Notes: generated from the sequence alone by a model not told the origin. Counted from the stretch's first letter, positions 14,001 to 21,210 are shown. The stretch: 22,464 bases of DNA from Desulfuromonadales bacterium (GCA_030614505.1 JAUWTX010000009.1:1-22464), one strand, 5' to 3'. A program made the numbers and translations.

Positions 14001-14495
14001 ATGAGACATACTATATCCGTACTTGTGGAAAACGAATTCGGTGTATTGACACGGATTGCCGGGCTCTTTTCCGGCCGGGGATTCAATATAGAAAGTTTAT
14101 CGGTTGCGCCAACTCTCGATCCGACTATTTCGCGTATGACGATTGTCACCAGCGGTGATGACCGGATTCTCGAACAGGTCACCAAACAGCTCAACAAGCT
14201 GATTGATACAATCAAGATCATTGATTTTACTGGTGAAGACTACGTCGAGCGGGAAATGGCCCTGATCAAGGTGACTGCCGAAGAGTCGACGCGCGCCGAA
14301 ATTCTGCGCATCTGTGATATTTTCCGCGGCAAGGTGGTCGATGTGACTCCTAAATGCTATACCGTTGAAGTGACTGGCTCGCCGGTCAAGGTGAGTGCCA
14401 TTATTGACCTGCTGCGTCCAATGGGGATCAAGGAACTTGTGCGCTCCGGACCGGTTGTCCTGGGTCGTGGCCCGAAGGGCTGGAAGTCCGGTTAA
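14001..14495 (+). CDS. ilvN: Acetolactate synthase, regulatory (small) subunit
   Basis: The small subunit activates IlvB and gives feedback inhibition, usually by valine. The 164-residue protein begins MRHTISVLVENEFGVLTRIA, an ACT domain (about 1-75) including FSGRGFNIESLSVAPT and RMTIVT. It continues with the C-terminal domain EREMALIKVTAE, CDIFRGKVVDVTPKCYTVEV and the closing LVRSGPVVLGRG. The ATG at 14001 has an AGAAGGGGA binding site (13983-13991). It is 35 bases downstream of ilvB and is followed by a hairpin before ilvC. Its sensitivity to valine cannot be read with certainty from sequence. Confidence 0.96.
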   Translation: MRHTISVLVENEFGVLTRIAGLFSGRGFNIESLSVAPTLDPTISRMTIVTSGDDRILEQVTKQLNKLIDTIKIIDFTGEDYVEREMALIKVTAEESTRAEILRICDIFRGKVVDVTPKCYTVEVTGSPVKVSAIIDLLRPMGIKELVRSGPVVLGRGPKGWKSG

Positions 14496-14526
14496 GCGAC
14501 AGAGTTAGAAATTAATTTTATAAATT

Positions 14527-14560
14527 CCCGGCTGACAAAAATGTTGGCCGGGATGTTTTG
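14527..14560 (+). terminator. Hairpin with weak T-run between ilvN and ilvC
   Basis: CCCGGCTGACA (14527-14537) pairs with TGTTGGCCGGG (14542-14552) through 11 bp including two G-T pairs, loop AAAA, followed by ATGTTTTG. The stem is strong but the T-run is short, so partial termination within the operon is likely. After it comes a poor promoter-like pair (TTGTTG 14558, TATTTT 14580, spacing 16), so ilvC might also have its own start. Confidence 0.65.
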
Positions 14561-14624
14561 TTGTGGTATATGTACCAGCTATTTTAAGAAATTTAATAAA
14601 TCAAACCCCTGTAAGGAGGAAAAT

Positions 14625-15644
14625 ATGAAGGTTTATTACGATAAGGACGCCAATCTTGATATTGTCAAAGGCAAAAAAGTTGCCGTTATCGGTTATGGAA
14701 GTCAGGGCAATGCCCACGCCAACAACCTGAAAGAGAGTGGTTTCGATGTTATTGTCTCCGAGTATCCGAAAGGTGGAGACAACTGGACCAAGGCAGAGAA
14801 CGCCGGTCACACCGTCATGATGACCGCGGATGCTGTTCAGGCTGCCGCCGTCATAATGATTCTGCTCCCTGATGAGTTGCAGGCTGACATCTACAACGAG
14901 CAGATTGCCCCTAACATTAAGCCGGGCAGCTATGTCGGCTTCGCTCATGGCTTTAACATCCATTACAACCAGATCGTTCCTGCCGATGATATCAACGTCT
15001 TCATGGTGGCTCCCAAAGGCCCCGGTCATACGGTTCGTAACGAGTATGTAAACGGTGGTGGTGTCCCCTGCCTGATCGCTATAGAGAAAGACCCTTCCGG
15101 TGACACCAAAGAGATTGCCCTTGCTTATGCCAGCGGTGTCGGTGGTGGTCGTTCCGGGATCATTGAGACGACTTTCCGTGAAGAAACGGAGACCGACCTG
15201 TTTGGTGAGCAAGCAGTGCTCTGTGGTGGCGCCACGGCACTGGTTCAGGCTGGGTTTGAAGTGTTGGTAGAAGCTGGCTATGCACCTGAAATGGCTTATT
15301 TTGAATGTCTGCACGAGCTAAAACTTATCGTTGACCTGCTTTATGAAGGCGGCATTGCCAATATGCGTTACTCTATCTCCAATACAGCTGAATTCGGCGA
15401 TTTTACCCGCGGTCCCCGGATCATCAACGAGGACACCAAGGATGAAATGCGCCAGATCCTGTTCGAGATTCAAACGGGTGAATTCGCTCGTGAATGGATT
15501 CTCGAAACCAAGGCGAACAAGCCGGTCCTGAATGCTCTGCGTCGTCACGGTGCTGAACATCCGATTGAGGAAGTTGGTGACCGTTTGCGTGGTATGATGA
15601 GCTGGATCGGTAAAGACAAACTGGTAGATAAAACCAAAAACTAG
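14625..15644 (+). CDS. ilvC: Ketol-acid reductoisomerase (class I)
   Basis: IlvC isomerises and reduces 2-acetolactate or 2-aceto-2-hydroxybutyrate, the second step of the pathway, in the cytoplasm with magnesium. The 339-residue length marks the short class I form. The Rossmann motif is VIGYGSQGNAHA (21-32). The cofactor loop that follows is VSEYPKGGDNW (44-54), not the usual VGLRxGSxSW. It has Glu and Asp where NADPH enzymes have Arg and Ser, so NADH use is possible. Magnesium ligands lie in TDLFGEQAVLCGG (about 188-200), and substrate residues in MRYSISNTAEFGD. I chose the ATG at 14625 because TAAGGAGGAAAAT stands directly before it; the open frame extends upstream but overlaps a hairpin. 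A terminator follows the stop. Confidence 0.96.
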   Translation: MKVYYDKDANLDIVKGKKVAVIGYGSQGNAHANNLKESGFDVIVSEYPKGGDNWTKAENAGHTVMMTADAVQAAAVIMILLPDELQADIYNEQIAPNIKPGSYVGFAHGFNIHYNQIVPADDINVFMVAPKGPGHTVRNEYVNGGGVPCLIAIEKDPSGDTKEIALAYASGVGGGRSGIIETTFREETETDLFGEQAVLCGGATALVQAGFEVLVEAGYAPEMAYFECLHELKLIVDLLYEGGIANMRYSISNTAEFGDFTRGPRIINEDTKDEMRQILFEIQTGEFAREWILETKANKPVLNALRRHGAEHPIEEVGDRLRGMMSWIGKDKLVDKTKN

Positions 15645-15678
15645 TTAGGAAACTCTGGATAGATACGAAGAAGTTCTC

Positions 15679-15716
15679 AAGGGGCGGAGGCTGATGTCCT
15701 CGCCCCTTTTAATTTT
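15679..15716 (+). terminator. Intrinsic terminator after ilvC
   Basis: AAGGGGCG plus AGG (15679-15690, one bulged G) pairs with CCTCGCCCCTT (15698-15708), followed by TTTTAATTTT. Only 11 bases separate it from the psd ATG, so psd and pssA must be reached by read-through or by a promoter that overlaps the hairpin or lies in ilvC. Confidence 0.8.
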
Positions 15717-15727
15717 GGTGATAACAT

Positions 15728-16375
15728 ATGCGTAATCAGCATCAACCGATAGCCGTCGAAGGTTATCCCTTTGTAGCATTTTTCTCTTTCCTGACACTAT
15801 TGTTTGGAATTTTTGGCTGGTACTGCCTGACGACAATTAGTCTCGGCCTGACCTTTTTCACCCTCTATTTCTTCCGTAATCCGGAGCGTTATCCTCCTGA
15901 GGATGACAAGGCCATTGTTGCGTCAGCGGATGGCAAGATTATTTTTGTTGGCAAGGTTCCTGAGGATCGCTATTTTGGTGGCCAGGAAGTGACCAAAATC
16001 AGCATCTTCATGAATGTCTTTAACGTCCATGTCAATCGGGTACCGGTAAACAGCAAGGTGATCGATCAGTTTTATAATAAGGGACGATTTCTCAACGCTT
16101 CTCTGGATAAGGCCAGTTTTGAAAATGAACAATCCGGGATGTTGCTTGAAACAGACTCTGGCGTAAAACTTCTCTGTGTGCAGATTGCCGGATTGGTTGC
16201 GCGTCGGATTGTCTCTTACCCGGAGATTGGTGACTCGCTTGAGCGAGGACGACGTTATGGTCTGATCCGCTTCGGTTCCCGGGTCGATCTGTATCTTCCA
16301 GAGAACGTTGAGGTTTCGGCCAAACTTGGTGACAAGACAGTGGCAGGAGAAACCGTATTGGGATATCTGCAATGA
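15728..16375 (+). CDS. psd: Phosphatidylserine decarboxylase, short (archaeal/Sinorhizobium-like) type
   Basis: Psd decarboxylates phosphatidylserine to phosphatidylethanolamine at the inner membrane using a pyruvoyl group made by self-cleavage. The protein has a hydrophobic N-terminus (about 14-49), the conserved FRNPER (49-54), the core ADGKIIFVG, ISIFMNVFNVHVNRVP (91-106), and the C-terminal cleavage site RFGSRVDLYLP with the predicted pyruvoyl serine S184 in GS. At 215 residues it is the short form rather than the approximately 290-320 residue E. coli form, where the motif is LGST. The ATG at 15728 has only a weak GGTGAT site. The stop overlaps the pssA start as ATGA. Confidence 0.94.
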   Translation: MRNQHQPIAVEGYPFVAFFSFLTLLFGIFGWYCLTTISLGLTFFTLYFFRNPERYPPEDDKAIVASADGKIIFVGKVPEDRYFGGQEVTKISIFMNVFNVHVNRVPVNSKVIDQFYNKGRFLNASLDKASFENEQSGMLLETDSGVKLLCVQIAGLVARRIVSYPEIGDSLERGRRYGLIRFGSRVDLYLPENVEVSAKLGDKTVAGETVLGYLQ

Positions 16376-17181
16376 GTCGAAAGCGTGGTCCATACGATCG
16401 GCGTGAAAGCCTGAAGCGTGGTGTTTACCTGCTGCCGAATCTGGTAACAACCGGAGGTCTCTTTGCCGGTTTCTACGGGATTGTTGCCACCATGAACGGT
16501 GACTATAACCTGGCGGCCTGGTTTATCCTGATTTCTGCGGTTTTTGATGCTCTGGACGGTAAGGTCGCCCGTCTGACCGGAACGACCAGCCGTTTTGGGG
16601 TAGAATACGATTCTCTTGTTGATCTTGTCTCTTTTGGCGTTGCACCAGGGTTGCTGATGTATTCCTGGGCTCTACAGTCCTTCGGCAAGTTTGGATGGCT
16701 GGCGGCCTTTTTGTATGTGGTTTGCGGTGCTTTGCGTCTGGCGCGTTTCAATGTGCAGGTCGACACTGTTGAATCAAGACGTTTTGTCGGTCTGCCCATC
16801 CCGGCCGCCGCTGGGATGGTTGCCTCCTGTGTTTTAATTTTTTACCAGCTTGGTGGCTCCGGAGAGATAAAGAAGATCTCAGTGCTCCTGTTGATCTATG
16901 TGTTAGCCTACTTGATGGTCAGCAATCACAGCTATCACTCGTTCAAAGATCCGGAACTGGTCAAGCGTCAGCCGTTCAGTTTCCTGGTCCTGGCGATCAT
17001 TTTTATTATTGTGGTGGTGGCCGAGCCTGAGATCATGCTTTTCAGCATGGCATCTGTTTACATAGCCTCTGGACCGGTTGGAACCCTTTTGAAATATTTC
17101 AAGCGCAAGCCGCCGGAGGAGAAAACATCAGACAATAATGAATCTTCCGAGACGGATGTAGAAAATAATCAGACCTCTTGA
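16372..17181 (+). CDS. pssA: CDP-diacylglycerol-serine O-phosphatidyltransferase
   Basis: PssA transfers a phosphatidyl group from CDP-diacylglycerol to serine, giving the substrate for Psd. It has the complete CDP-alcohol phosphotransferase motif: D59-x2-D62-G63-x2-A66-R67, then G76-x3-D80-x3-D84. Around it are about seven or eight hydrophobic helices and a hydrophilic C-terminal tail rich in Glu, Asp and Asn (about 245-269). This is the membrane (type II) enzyme, not the peripheral PssA of E. coli. Length 269 is typical. It overlaps psd by 4 bases (ATGA), so the two are translationally coupled. Its stop codon is embedded in TTGACA, the -35 box candidate of the leu leader. Confidence 0.95.
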   Translation: MSRKRGPYDRRESLKRGVYLLPNLVTTGGLFAGFYGIVATMNGDYNLAAWFILISAVFDALDGKVARLTGTTSRFGVEYDSLVDLVSFGVAPGLLMYSWALQSFGKFGWLAAFLYVVCGALRLARFNVQVDTVESRRFVGLPIPAAAGMVASCVLIFYQLGGSGEIKKISVLLLIYVLAYLMVSNHSYHSFKDPELVKRQPFSFLVLAIIFIIVVVAEPEIMLFSMASVYIASGPVGTLLKYFKRKPPEEKTSDNNESSETDVENNQTS

Positions 17182-17207
17182 CAATGACACAGGTTTTCTG
17201 CTTTATT
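17178..17207 (+). promoter_or_regulatory. Candidate promoter of the leuACD T-box leader, overlapping the pssA stop
   Basis: A perfect TTGACA (17178-17183) is followed after 18 bases by TTTATT (17202-17207). The TGA of the box is the pssA stop (17179-17181). A start near 17214 would put the first transcribed bases just before T-box stem I. The -10 box is weak. Confidence 0.42.
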
Positions 17208-17224
17208 GATATAGGATTTCAAAA

Positions 17225-17478
17225 AGCGTTGAAGAGGAAAAGTAAGGTCTGATGCTGTTGCAGAGAGCCGGTGGTGCTGCGAACCGGTACAGACAAGACC
17301 TGAACTGACCTTGGAGCTGCGGATGTCAAAGGGCTTTAGTTGTATAACAACAAGCGCCTGAGTAATTTCTGCCGTGAGCCTGCGTAAATGGACAATGAAG
17401 GGTTTCGTTTAGACGAGACCAAACAGGGTGGTACCGCGAAGCTTAGCTCTCGCCCCTGACCGGGGTGGGAGCTTTTTT
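17225..17478 (+). promoter_or_regulatory. T-box riboswitch, leucine specificity, controlling leuACD
   Basis: The leader carries the T-box hallmark AGGGTGGTACCGCG (17425-17438), which base-pairs with the acceptor end of uncharged tRNA. Stem I shows the AGTAAGG element (17241-17247), the AG bulge and distal loop (CAGAGAGCCGG, then GCTGCGAACCGG, about 17261-17286). The specifier loop GAACTGACC (17302-17310) contains CTG at 17305-17307, a leucine codon. Stem III is GGTTTCGT/ACGAGACC (17401-17420), and a terminator follows. The expected logic, established for the class, is that uncharged tRNA-Leu stabilises the antiterminator and lets transcription enter the leu genes. The specifier agrees with leuA downstream. 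The exact 5' end is estimated. Confidence 0.95.
17445..17478 (+). terminator. T-box terminator
   Basis: AGCTC (17445-17449) pairs with GAGCT (17469-17473), continuing inward with TCGCCCC against GGGGTGG (G-T pairs allowed) around a TGACC loop, and is followed by six Ts. Its left arm lies right after the T-box sequence, as needed for the antiterminator/terminator switch. Confidence 0.92.
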
Positions 17479-17523
17479 ATTGCTTGCACCGTAATACCAC
17501 AGGCGTGAGCCTGAATCCTTTGA

Positions 17524-17620
17524 AAGGGGGTGGTTCTGTGGAATCTGACCTGAGTGAGCTAAACTTGTCATTACACTGTACGAGACAAATTGAGCAGGGG
17601 ATTGAGGAACCGACCCCCTT
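17524..17620 (+). other. Long-range hairpin between the T-box terminator and leuA
   Basis: AAGGGGGTGGTTC (17524-17536) pairs with GAACCGACCCCCTT (17607-17620) with one bulged G, enclosing 70 bases. Inside, TTGTC (17574-17578 region) and GACAA (about 17584-17588) can form a small second stem. There is no T-run, so it is not a plain terminator. It sits in a 187-base stretch between the T-box and the leuA start that the T-box model does not need. It may be a second leader element, an mRNA-stability structure or chance. Confidence 0.55.
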
Positions 17621-17639
17621 AAGAGATTGAACCTAAAGG

Positions 17640-17659
17640 CCGACAGGCTGCTGGAGGAG
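17640..17659 (+). repeat. Intergenic motif copy C, directly before leuA
   Basis: CCGACAGGCTGCTGGAGGAG matches the right part of copies A (10277 onward) and B (10416 onward) and, as in copy B, ends in the ribosome binding site. It lacks the CTGATAGT left part. The downstream ATG of leuA lies 6 bases further. Confidence 0.6.
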
Positions 17660-17665
17660 AACATC

Positions 17666-19204
17666 ATGAGCAAGAAGAAAACAATTAAGATTTTTGATAC
17701 GACATTACGCGACGGCGAGCAATCTCCTGGCGCCAGTATGAACATCGAAGAGAAATTGCGTATTGCCAGCCAACTGGAGAAACTCAACGTCGATGTTATT
17801 GAAGCGGGCTTCCCGATTGCTTCAGACGGTGATTTCGAGGCAGTCAAGAAGATTGCCAAGACGATTAAGGGTCCTGAGATAGCCGGCCTCTGCCGGGCAA
17901 GTATCATGGACATTGATCGTGCCTGGGATGCGCTGAAGTACGCGGAGGAGCGTGGCCGTATTCACACGTTTATTGCCACTTCGGATATTCACATGGAGCG
18001 GAAACTGCAGATGTCTCCGGCCAAGGTTCTGGAAGCGGCGGTCAAAGCGGTCAAGCATGCGGTGAACTACACTTCAAATGTGGAATTCTCTTGTGAAGAC
18101 GCCGTTCGTACACGCCTGGATTTTCTCGCCGAAATAGTTGAGGCGACTATTGATGCCGGAGCGACGACAATCAATATCCCGGATACGGTTGGTTATACTA
18201 TACCTTTTGAGTATCATAATATTATCAAATACTTGAAGGATAATGTCCCGAATATCGACAAGGCCGTTCTGTCTGTCCATTGCCATAACGACCTCGGTTT
18301 GGCGGTCGCCAATTCCCTGGCGGCCATTCAGGCTGGCGCAGGTCAGGTCGAATGCACCATCAATGGCATTGGCGAGCGTGCCGGCAACTGCTCTCTCGAA
18401 GAGATCGTCATGGCACTGCGAACCCGGCACGATATCATGCCTTATGAAAACAATATCAACACGGAGCACATTTACGCTGCCAGTCGGCTGCTCTCGACCA
18501 TTACCGGCATTGTTGTGCAGCCGAACAAGGCAATCGTCGGCGCCAATGCTTTTGCCCATGAAGCCGGTATCCATCAGCACGGTGTGCTGATGGACAAGGA
18601 GACTTACGAGATCATGACCCCCGAGTCGATTGGACTCAACGCCAACAAGTTGGTGCTTGGCAAGCATTCGGGTCGCCATGCTTTTGTCGCTCGTCTCGAA
18701 GAGCTTGGCTATGACCTCCCCAAAGAAGATATCCAAAAAGCCTTCGTGCGCTTCAAGTCATTGGCGGATAAAAAGAAGGAGATCTTTGATGAAGATCTTG
18801 ATGCTATTGTCGCCGATGAAATCATCCGTGTCCCGGAGGTCGTCAAACTCATCCAGATGAATGTCTCCTCAGGATCCTTTGCTGCGCCAACCGCAACAAT
18901 TGAACTCGAAGTCAGAGGCAAACTCAAGAAAGTTGCCGTTATAGGTGATGGTCCGGTCGATGCGACTTTCAAGGCAATCAAGAAATTGACCAGAATGCAA
19001 CCGCGCCTGATCAATTTTTCCGTCGGCTCAATTACCGGTGGTACCGATGCGCTTGGTGAATGTACCGTGCGGCTTGAGCATGAGGGGCATGAGGTCTTGG
19101 GGCAGGGTGCTCACTCAGACATCATCGTCTCCAGTGCCAAGGCTTATATCAATGCAATCAATAAGGCGCTGGATTTCTCCCAGCGTACTAAAATACAGAT
19201 CTAA
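17666..19204 (+). CDS. leuA: 2-isopropylmalate synthase
   Basis: LeuA condenses acetyl-CoA with 2-ketoisovalerate, the first committed step to leucine. The TIM-barrel domain shows FDTTLRDGEQSPGASM (10-25, metal ligand D16), SVHCHNDLGLAVANS (203-217, H205 and H207) and GIGERAGNCSLEE (234-246, N241). The C-terminal half (about 390-512) is the LeuA regulatory domain that binds leucine; it includes VSSGSFAAPTATIEL and GGTDALGE. Length 512 fits the bacterial LeuA1 type. Citramalate synthase is related, but the leucine T-box and leuCD downstream support LeuA. The ATG at 17666 follows GGAGGAG (17653-17659); an upstream TTG frame extension would encode non-family residues. A strong terminator follows the stop. 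Confidence 0.94.
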   Translation: MSKKKTIKIFDTTLRDGEQSPGASMNIEEKLRIASQLEKLNVDVIEAGFPIASDGDFEAVKKIAKTIKGPEIAGLCRASIMDIDRAWDALKYAEERGRIHTFIATSDIHMERKLQMSPAKVLEAAVKAVKHAVNYTSNVEFSCEDAVRTRLDFLAEIVEATIDAGATTINIPDTVGYTIPFEYHNIIKYLKDNVPNIDKAVLSVHCHNDLGLAVANSLAAIQAGAGQVECTINGIGERAGNCSLEEIVMALRTRHDIMPYENNINTEHIYAASRLLSTITGIVVQPNKAIVGANAFAHEAGIHQHGVLMDKETYEIMTPESIGLNANKLVLGKHSGRHAFVARLEELGYDLPKEDIQKAFVRFKSLADKKKEIFDEDLDAIVADEIIRVPEVVKLIQMNVSSGSFAAPTATIELEVRGKLKKVAVIGDGPVDATFKAIKKLTRMQPRLINFSVGSITGGTDALGECTVRLEHEGHEVLGQGAHSDIIVSSAKAYINAINKALDFSQRTKIQI

Positions 19205-19216
19205 TCCGGTTAAATG

Positions 19217-19249
19217 TCGCCGGCAGGGCTTCCCTGCCGGCGATTTTTT
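19217..19249 (+). terminator. Intrinsic terminator between leuA and leuC
   Basis: TCGCCGGCAGGG (19217-19228) pairs perfectly with CCCTGCCGGCGA (19232-19243) across a 3-base loop, followed by TTTTTT. It is the strongest hairpin in the window and stands inside the leu gene set, so leuCD either depends on read-through or has its own promoter. I see no good promoter in the 37 bases before leuC. Confidence 0.9.
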
Positions 19250-19286
19250 CGTTAATATCCTTTATTGACATTTTTGAGGAGTGATT

Positions 19287-20567
19287 ATGGGACAGACTAC
19301 AGCTGAAAAGATTTTTGCTGCACATCTTCGCGATGAGCCATTCCCCGGGACCAAAGTCCTTGATCTGGATCGGGTTCTTTGTCATGAAATCACCACACCG
19401 GTTGCTATTGCTGACCTTGAGTCGCGAGGCAAGGACCGTGTGTACGACAACACCAAGATCAAGGCTGTTATTGATCATGTAACCCCATCCAAGGACAGTA
19501 AGACCGCCCTGCAGGCCAAGATGTTGCGTGATTGGGCCAGACGACATGAAATTAAGGATTTCTTTGACATCGGCCATAATGGTGTCTGTCATGCCCTGTT
19601 CCCGGAGAAAGGCTACATCCGTCCCGGCTTCACAGCCATTATGGGTGATTCTCACACCTGTACGCATGGCGCTTTTGGTGCCTTTGCAGCTGGTGTCGGC
19701 ACTACCGATCTGGAGGTTGGTATCCTCAAAGGTGTTTGTGCCTTCCGCGAGCCTAAGTCGATCCGGATCAACCTGACTGGTTCCCTTGCCAAGGGGGTCT
19801 ATGCCAAGGATGTCATTCTGTATGTGATCGGTCAGCTTGGTGTCAACGGAGCCACTGATCGAGTCATCGAATTCCACGGTCCGGTTGTGGAGTCCATGAG
19901 CATGGATGCCCGTATGACGCTTTGCAACATGGCCATTGAAGCTGGTGGTACCAGCGGCATCTGCCAGCCCGACATGGTTACCGTTGATTACCTCTGGCCG
20001 TTCATCGAGAGCGAGTTCGTCAGCAAGCAGGCGGCTCTGGAGGAGTACAGTCGATGGTGTGCCGATAGCGATGCGGATTACGATAAGATTCTCGACTTTG
20101 ACGTGTCAGAACTGGTCCCCCATGTGACTTATGGTTACAAGCCGGATTGTGTCAAGCCGATCGATGAGATGGTCGGAACAAAGATTGACCAGGTCTATAT
20201 CGGCACCTGCACCAATGGTCGAATCGAGGACCTGCGCCAGGCTGCTGAAGTATTGAAAGGCCGCAAAATCGCTGTTTCTTTGCGTGGCATCGTTTCACCG
20301 GCGACGCCGAAAATATTTCAGGAAGCCTTGTCCGAAGGCCTCATCCAGATATTTATGGATGCTGGATTTTGTGTCACCAATCCGACCTGTGGTGCCTGTC
20401 TCGGTATGAGCAATGGTGTATTGGCTGAAGGCGAAGCTTGTGCCTCGACCAGCAATCGAAACTTCAATGGCCGGATGGGTAAGGGTGGCATGGTTCACCT
20501 TATGAGCCCGTCAACGGCTGCGGCTACAGCGATCACCGGGGTCATTACTGACGCCAGGGCACTCTAA
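19287..20567 (+). CDS. leuC: 3-isopropylmalate dehydratase, large subunit
   Basis: With LeuD it isomerises 2-isopropylmalate to 3-isopropylmalate, using a [4Fe-4S] cluster in an aconitase fold. Cluster cysteines are C308 in GTCTNGR and C368 and C371 in NPTCGACLG. Other aconitase-family motifs are VIDHVTPSKD, IMGDSHTCTHGAFGAFAAGV (about 113-132) and GGTSGICQPD. At 426 residues it is the shorter type shared by anaerobes and archaea rather than the approximately 466-residue E. coli form. The ATG at 19287 follows GAGGAG (19276-19281); the in-frame GTG at 19281 overlaps that site and is rejected. leuD follows after 106 bases that contain a hairpin. Confidence 0.95.
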   Translation: MGQTTAEKIFAAHLRDEPFPGTKVLDLDRVLCHEITTPVAIADLESRGKDRVYDNTKIKAVIDHVTPSKDSKTALQAKMLRDWARRHEIKDFFDIGHNGVCHALFPEKGYIRPGFTAIMGDSHTCTHGAFGAFAAGVGTTDLEVGILKGVCAFREPKSIRINLTGSLAKGVYAKDVILYVIGQLGVNGATDRVIEFHGPVVESMSMDARMTLCNMAIEAGGTSGICQPDMVTVDYLWPFIESEFVSKQAALEEYSRWCADSDADYDKILDFDVSELVPHVTYGYKPDCVKPIDEMVGTKIDQVYIGTCTNGRIEDLRQAAEVLKGRKIAVSLRGIVSPATPKIFQEALSEGLIQIFMDAGFCVTNPTCGACLGMSNGVLAEGEACASTSNRNFNGRMGKGGMVHLMSPSTAAATAITGVITDARAL

Positions 20568-20584
20568 CCGATTATTGCCACTTA

Positions 20585-20650
20585 GGCACCAGAAGGGATC
20601 AGGGCCGTAGACGTAAAGAAGTTTTCTTCCTGTCTTCGGGGCCTGGTGCC
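20585..20650 (+). other. Structured spacer between leuC and leuD
   Basis: GGCACCAG (20585-20592) is perfectly complementary to CTGGTGCC (20643-20650). Within the 50-base interior, GGCC can pair with GGCC and GAAG-TTTT-CTTC forms a small apical hairpin (near 20618-20629). No T-run follows; the leuD ribosome binding site AAAGGAGAGG starts 8 bases later. An mRNA-processing or stability element is possible. Confidence 0.5.
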
Positions 20651-20673
20651 ATGTTCTAAAGGAGAGGCTTGAC

Positions 20674-21210
20674 ATGAAAAAAACATTTGGCGGTCCGGCA
20701 ATTATCCTCGACCGTTCTGATATCAATACCGACGAAATAATCCCGGCCAAGTATCTTACCGAAGTCACTAAGGAAGCTCTCAAACCTTACTGTCTGGAAG
20801 ATCTCAAGCTCGAAGGCTTCGATCCCAATGGGAAGACGTTGAAAAACGCCCGTGTGGTTGTCAGCCGAGAGAATTTTGGCTGTGGGTCTTCCCGGGAACA
20901 TGCGCCGTGGGTGTTCGAAGTCAACGAGATTTACACTGTTATCGCTGAGAGTTACGCGCGAATTTTCCGACAGAACATGTTCAACTGCGGTATGTTGGCG
21001 ATTGAACTTTCCAAGGCAGATATCAACACCCTGATAGCTCTGGGAAAAGAGACAACCGGTGACCTGGATGTACAGGTGAAACTGCAGGAGCAGCAGGTGA
21101 TTGCCAGTGCCAATGGGCGAGAGGAGTCGTTCAGCTTTGAGATCAGTCCTTTTGACAAAGCCCTGGTAGAAGCCGGCGGCTGGGTTGAGTATGCTGATGC
21201 TCGTTACTGA
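20674..21210 (+). CDS. leuD: 3-isopropylmalate dehydratase, small subunit
   Basis: The swivelling small domain that completes the LeuC active site. The 178-residue protein has SDINTDEIIPAKYLTE (15-30), the substrate-recognition and catalytic loop FGCGSSREHAPW (68-79), and YARIFRQNMFNCGMLAIEL (about 94-112), all typical of the short LeuD type that pairs with a short LeuC. The ATG at 20674 is preceded by AAAGGAGAGG. It ends the leu set: no leuB is found downstream in the window. The 63-base gap after its stop (21211-21273) shows no terminator and no convincing promoter. Confidence 0.95.
   Translation: MKKTFGGPAIILDRSDINTDEIIPAKYLTEVTKEALKPYCLEDLKLEGFDPNGKTLKNARVVVSRENFGCGSSREHAPWVFEVNEIYTVIAESYARIFRQNMFNCGMLAIELSKADINTLIALGKETTGDLDVQVKLQEQQVIASANGREESFSFEISPFDKALVEAGGWVEYADARY

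Noticed and set aside
14541..14624. Upstream extension of ilvC starting near 14541
   Set aside because: The extra residues begin inside a terminator-like hairpin and do not match the family; the ATG at 14625 has a strong ribosome binding site.
14601..15314. 237-residue minus-strand ORF opposite ilvC
   Set aside because: Shadow of ilvC; no recognisable domain or binding site.
17445..17478. Hairpin before leuA as a classical leader-peptide attenuator
   Set aside because: There is no leader ORF with a leucine run, and the complete T-box sequence directly upstream explains the hairpin.
18074..19877. Minus-strand ORFs of 220 and 229 residues opposite leuA and leuC
   Set aside because: Shadows of well-supported genes; the second also crosses the leuA terminator.
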